From positions 10,530,632-10,594,631 of the forward strand of contig OX457057.1 of assembly GCA_949752795.1 (NCBI GenBank): a stretch of DNA of 64,000 bases, in the 5' to 3' direction. The DNA comes from Hyperoodon ampullatus (taxonomy: Eukaryota > Chordata > Mammalia > Artiodactyla > Ziphiidae). This document shows, in pieces, positions 58,970 to 64,000 of this stretch; position 1 is the first letter of the stretch; every line of letters starts with the position of its first letter. A program made the translations under genes and the position numbers. The notes beneath the pieces were generated by a model. That model did no database searches and was not told the origin of the DNA. It worked only from the letters and a program-made list of their open reading frames with translations.

Positions 58970-60600
58970 ATTTTTAAATGGTTGGGGGAAAAAAATCAAA
59001 GAAAGAGTAATATTGTGTAACACATGAAAATGATGTGAAATTCAGCAATCAATATCCATAAATAGTCTCGTTAGAAGGACCAGGATGCAGCATCTAAATA
59101 AAACTGATATCTTGGAGGAAAGCCTGAGAAGGCGAGAAAGTGGAGCCATGTTTAAAATAATGAGCTCCTTACAAGTTAATAAGATAACATTGTCAGGATG
59201 ATGCTGCCCTAATCTGATTTGTACTGGAGCCAAGGCCGAACTGCATTCTTTGGTTGAGAGGAAATGTAGCCTCAGTGATACTAATATTCAAGCAATTTAC
59301 CAAGAGATAAAACTAAAGTAATTTATTATAATTTTACGATGAGATCTCTTTCCTTGGCTTAGGAGAGGTTTTTATTGCCTCTAGTCTTGCAATTTCACTT
59401 CTTGCTAATATCGATTTTACTATAATCTCTTTCCCTTTTTTACACTTCTCAAGTTATTTCTTGATTTGGACAAAATTCACTTTTTAACCCAGTTGAAGAT
59501 ATAAAAACCGACCTTTGAGAAAACGCATTATGATAATTATATTTTACTACTGCTGGCCAATATTATGTGTGTGCCGATAGAGAAAAATGCATTTTTGAGT
59601 AGCAAGACTTTTCTCTCTCCTTAATCTTCTTTTGTCTTAAAGGGAGGGCCAAAGAGGCCAGGAATGCCCTGGTGAGGGTCCTGTCTATTGGGAAGGGCTT
59701 TGTAAAGCTCCCTGCAATGAAGACCTGCCTTCACTCTGCAGGCCTAGGTGTCGCTGGTAACACCCTTTAGCAGTTCCTTATTGTCCTACATTATTTAATG
59801 AGGCCAAGTGCATTATATCTGTGATTTTATGTAACCCTGGGAGGTAGGTGAGATTCACGGTGGGATGTTACAGAGGAGGAAAATTAAGCTCATCAAGTTG
59901 AAACACATCCCCCAAGCTCCAGCAGCTGCCATGTGAGGTGGTGAGAGGTCAGACCCTGCTCTCTGATTCCAGGGCACCATGATCTTTCCACCACTCTGGG
60001 ACACAGGGCCTCCCCAGAAGGTACCTCCACATGACCAGAGATGTGGGGACTGTTGAGGCCTGAAACGTAGGGCTGCATGCCCTCAAACCTGAGCATTCCA
60101 TGTCCCTTTAAGAGTGTGACAGTTCTGAGTCTTGTTGCTAGGCTAGCTGGGTTTCCAGGCACGCTAATCAGAGCATATCTCAGTTCTGAACATCTTGGGC
60201 TGGGGTGTTCATATCTCTTCTCTCCCAATGCAGGAAGTATTGCCAAAGCCTGGTGTTAAATACAAAGGATAATTCGGGGCTCTGAGATGAACTGTTGCTG
60301 TGTGTATCAAACACTTCACACATACTCCATGTTACACTAAGGAAAATGTAAGCACATCTCCCTGTCTGTGCGTGATCTAACCCTCACTCACACAGCACTC
60401 TGGCTCACAAAGCATTTCCATGAACAATATCCTATGTAAGCCCCTCAAGGTTAAATATTATACCCATTTCACAGGTGAGGAAACTGAGGAACAGCCGACT
60501 ACAGTAATGTACCTGGGGTTCCATAACTGAGATCAAAAGCATATGTGTAACTCAGGCTTCCTGACTCCCAGAAGATCAGTGTTTGGGGCTCACTGGTGAG
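58970..60600. repeat. Unassigned sequence with antisense MIR remnants
   Basis: Antisense MIR-like fragments lie at about 59,790-59,960 (TACAGAGGAGGAAAATTAAGC) and 60,400-60,570 (CATTTCACAGGTGAGGAAAC). The rest is unrecognised. Confidence 0.5.
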
Positions 60601-61490
60601 GTTGTACACGTCCCACTGTGGACGCTCTGTGAATTGTCAGGACATCTCCCTTGGCGTGAATTTTCCTACTTTCCTTTTACGGGCTTCTATCAGCTATTCC
60701 CCAAACAGATTTTATTGTGGTTTTGCTTCCCCTAGACCTTTGTCCTTGTGTTAATGGCCTTTATTTCCCATTAGCCTCTCAGAGCTGGTGTATTGATGAG
60801 TGTGTATATTTTACAAAACTCACAAAAACCTACTGTTTCCTTGAGAATCCAGAAAGAAAACAAAGAAACTGGAGTTTGCCTTCATGTTGCTCTTACTGCG
60901 TTAGAAAGTAAATGCAGTAATCTTTATGTGTGCATTTGGGATTTTCTTTTCTGGGTTAATTCTAGGGCAGTTAACGTAAATAAAAATGCCTTTGCTGCTT
61001 TGGCAGAGTTTTGGAATTAGCTTAGCTTGATCAAGCTTGTCTCTTATAGTTTCTTCAAAAAAAATGTTTTCTTGAGATGAGTTGGCAGCAGTTCTGGTCA
61101 ATTTCTTGTTGGTCTGGCAGAAGGCAAGTAGAACATGTGTCTTCTCTTCTCCTTCTCAGAGGTAGGTAGTATGTTTGCAAAAATAGATCACATCTCTTCT
61201 TTCTCTCAAAAATGTTTGGCCAATCAGAGGCAAAAGCTTGGGGACCTTTTCGGGATGTTTCCTGGGAATCTGCCATTGCAAATTCCATCCTTAAGATGCT
61301 TGCACCTGCTTTTATGTCTTTACTCCTTAGTTTCATTCTTATTTCTCTACAGAAGACTACATAGCCTCAAATGTGTGTCTGTAAACATTTACCTTGTGAT
61401 TAAAGTCTAGGTTCAGAAAGTAACTTGTACAACATTTACAATTCCACTGTAGAAACTGACCATTTCTCCTTCTTAGGAGAGGTGGAGAGG
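60601..61490. other. Unassigned non-coding sequence
   Basis: Short frames without domains; no named repeat is seen. Confidence 0.35.
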
Positions 61491-61990
61491 CAACCTACAT
61501 TAATTGAGCACTTTCTGTATTCCAGACACATGCATCTGTTTTCACTATGAACTTATGCGTTCTCTTAGCCTATTATTTATTTATTTATTATTTAATTTTT
61601 GGCTGCATTGGGTCTTAGTTGTGCCATGCGGGATCTTTGGTTGCAGTGTGCGGGCTTCTCTCTAGTTGTGGTGTGCAGGTTTTCTCTTCTCTAGTTGTGG
61701 CACTCAGGCTCCAGGGCACATGGGTTCCTCCGTAGTTGTGGCGCACGGGTTCCAGAGTGAGTGGGCTCTGTAGTTTGCATCACGTGTGCTCTAGTTGAGG
61801 TGCATGAGTTCAGTAGTTGTGACGCGTGGGCTTAGTTGCCCTGCGGCATGTGGGAATCTTAGTTCCCTGGCCAGGGAATCTTAGAACCCGCGTCCCCTGC
61901 ATTGTACAGGCTGGAGGGGAAAAATGACTTGCCTAAGTCACTTTACCAAGTAAGTGGTAAACTAAGACGTAAAGCAGGCCTATCTGACCA
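61491..61990 (-). mobile_element. Long CHR-type SINE (antisense) inside an old MIR/L2-like piece
   Basis: The SINE (about 61,573-61,915) starts with (TTTA)n, then TTGGCTGCATTGGGTCTTAG and TAGTTGTGG modules, and ends in the head region GTCCCCTGCATTG without the final CCAGGGAAGCC, so its 5' end is truncated or altered. The flanks (about 61,491-61,572, and about 61,918-61,990 with ATGACTTGCCTAAGTCACTT) look like the two halves of one antisense MIR. Confidence 0.8.
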
Positions 61991-63068
61991 CAGAGTGAAT
62001 TCTGTTTTGCCCTGATGCCTCACCTGGCTTCAGAGGCTCTGTCGGATTAAATGTAGCTCTTGCCCTCTTGACTAAAACCCTTCATTGTGTTCTAATCCTT
62101 TCCCCCTCTAATTTGAAAGGGCATTGCACATGCTGTATGGAATTTTTCCAGTGTGGGAGAAGACTGTGTTGGTATTCTGTTTCCACTTGTCGAGCCCAAA
62201 CAAAGAGTGATTTATCTTCACCCAGAGCTGTCATGCCTGGGTACGTGGGCGCCAAGCACCCTTGCCAGGACTCCACGGAAGCCACATGATGTTGCTAAGC
62301 TATCGCCACCTGAATGCTAACCAGTATAATGATCACAGTAATAATGGCTGACATCTATTGAGCATATGTGCCCCAGGCACAGATCAAAATGCTGAATGTG
62401 AATTAACTCATTTAGTCCTTGAAACATCCCTGTGATCACATCATTATCCCCATTTGGCAGATGAGGAAACTGAGGCTCAGAGAAGTTGTTAGCACTTATC
62501 ACTGGCTAACATGTAGTTGTTCTATACTTTTCTTATTTCTCTCTCTCTCCCCCAGTAGAAGGTAAGCTCTGTGAAGGCAGGGTTTTGGAGTTTGCTTTTG
62601 TTTTGTTCACTCTTGTATCCCCACTGCCTAGAAGGAGGCTTGGGACGTAGTTGGTGTTCCATAAATAGTGTGGAATTAATGAAGTCATGTCGAACAGAGA
62701 CAGGAGAGAAGCCACTCACCAGCTGAGTTGGATTGTTCTCCAGAACCTCTGTGTTTTTCTTTGATCCCTGGCCAGTTGATTCAACTGATCTATTGTCCAT
62801 GGGCATCTGGAGGAGGCAAGAAGGCTGCCTCTATCTGGAACAATGGTGACTTTACAGGCACTGTCTGGGCCAGGTTCAGTGCCTGGAACTCAGGAGGCCC
62901 AAGCTGTCTGCATGAATGAACAAATAAATAATTCCTGTGGAGGACATGTACCAGCATCAGATTTGGGTGGAGAGAGAGACCAGATGGCTCCTCCCTAGAG
63001 GAACATAATTGCTTATCCACTGAGCACTTCCCATGGCCATGGTCCCAGTTCTCCAGGAACTTTTTGTC
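61991..63068. repeat. Unassigned sequence with MIR/L2 fragments
   Basis: An antisense MIR lies at about 62,345-62,500 (CCCATTTGGCAGATGAGGAAA). An L2-like antisense piece lies at about 62,550-62,690 (GTAAGCTCTGTGAAGGCAGG, CATAAATAGTGTGGAATTAA). No gene is seen. Confidence 0.5.
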
Positions 63069-63471
63069 CAAATAAGCTTGCCAGGGCTTCCCTGGTGGTG
63101 CAGTGGTTAAGAATCTGCCTGCCAATGCAGGGGACGCTGGTTCGATCCCTGGTCCAGGAAGATCCCACATGCCACGGAGCAACTGAGCCCGTGCACCACA
63201 ACTACTGAGCCTGCGCTCTAGAGCCGGTGAGCCACAACTACTGAGCCCGCGTGTCACAGCTACTGAAGCCTGCGTGCCTAGAGCCTGTGCTCCACAAGAG
63301 AAGCCACCGCAATGAGAAGCCTGTGCACCGCAACGAAGAGTAGCCCCTGCTCGCCGCAACCAGAGAAAAGCCCGCGCGCAGGAACGAAGACCCAACACAA
63401 CCAAAAATAAAATCAATAAAAAATTTTAAAAAACCGAAAAACAAAAACCAGAAAAACAAATAAGCATGCCA
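63069..63471 (+). mobile_element. Long CHR-type SINE (sense)
   Basis: The head GGGCTTCCCTGGTGGTGCAG and the B-box-like TGGTTCGATCCCTGG are followed by four ACTACTGAGCC-like modules and an A-rich tail. Flanks CAAATAAGCTTGCCA (63,069-63,083) and CAAATAAGCATGCCA (63,457-63,471) differ at one base. The 208-codon minus-strand frame over this element is a shadow of the SINE. Confidence 0.95.
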
Positions 63472-64000
63472 CTCCGTTATGGTAAATTTTATGCAAGTAA
63501 CTGTGCAAAGTAGAAAGGAAGGTTACAGTCGAGGCAAGGAAAGAGAGAATATAGAGGAAAGAGCTGTTCCCCTTTTGCCAAAAAGGCCAAGAAACAAAAA
63601 ACACTTTTCTTAGGAAACTTTCCAGACTTGCTTCCCCCTTCCCGCTTTCTTCCCAACTATTTCTCTTTCTCCCTTCATCAACCCTGGCCAAGCTGCCACA
63701 CCTTTGGATTTGTGACATTTGTTTGGAAAATGCCACGCATTTTCCTAACAGATGTTTCTATCTCTTTTGATCATATGTATTTTCTTACCTGTCAGTTGAT
63801 TTTGACTGATTAGCAAAAGCACCTCAAAAACAAACACTAATAAAAATTCGCCAAACAAAACTAAATGAGCTTGCTTCAACCATATATTGACACTTACGTT
63901 TGCAAGATTTCTCTTTAGCAACAAAACAGGGTATGTTATTGGGAGAGGTTCATTTCATCACCCAGATGAATGCCTTATAGGAAGATTTTCCCCAAGGATT
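63472..64000. other. Unassigned non-coding sequence
   Basis: No recognisable gene, RNA or repeat to the end of the window. Confidence 0.35.

Noticed and set aside
62790..63416. 208-codon minus-strand open frame
   Set aside because: Most of it is the reverse complement of the long CHR SINE at 63.08 kb. The translation is repeat-derived and not conserved.

Overview
The window looks like non-coding nuclear DNA from a mammal, most likely a whale or dolphin. The base composition is vertebrate, with few CpGs outside one GC-rich patch. There are many short interspersed elements with the CHR-type tRNA-derived head (GCTTCCCTGGTGG...CAGTGGTT, then a GGTTCGA-type B box). That family is typical of Cetacea and close relatives (hippopotamus, ruminants). 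The species cannot be fixed from sequence alone. I see no convincing exon of a host gene. Nearly every recognisable feature is a retroelement, a relic of one, or a retrocopied mRNA.

Layout. 1-14.1 kb: old MIR and L2-like remnants, two MaLR-type LTRs (about 6.6-7.0 and 12.0-12.4 kb), two antisense CHR SINEs, and a 5'-truncated young L1 with an 18-bp target duplication (3.0-3.3 kb). 14.1-20.7 kb: a full-length sense-strand L1 with a CpG-rich 5' UTR, an open ORF1 (297 codons), an open ORF2 (1272 codons) with all endonuclease and reverse transcriptase catalytic residues, a G-rich 3' UTR, a poly(A) tail and a 14-bp target duplication. 21.6-25.3 kb: a decayed sense L1. 26.3-31.2 kb: an old minus-strand L1, split by a processed mevalonate kinase (MVK) retrocopy (28,147-30,040, minus strand) with its own poly(A) tail and 9-bp target duplication. 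31.2-43.3 kb: AT microsatellites, L1, L2 and MIR fragments and one SINE.

43.3-44.8 kb: a nest of two SINEs and one L1, followed by another SINE. 45.8-48.9 kb: an old L1 interrupted by two younger L1 3' ends. 50.65-52.19 kb: a twin-primed (5'-inverted) L1 with a 16-bp target duplication. 52.2-64 kb: mainly unassigned sequence with MIR and L2 pieces, one MaLR-type LTR and four CHR SINEs.

How it works together. The only proteins that look functional are L1 ORF1p and ORF2p. This machinery copies its own RNA, and it also explains the SINE insertions, the truncated L1s and the MVK retrocopy, all of which carry poly(A) or A-rich tails and target duplications. The window is best read as an accumulation of L1 activity over different ages. 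I found no sign of a novel operon-like or defence-type system. The observations most worth checking are the possible competence of the full-length L1, its shifted 3' end, and the open L1-MVK fusion frame.
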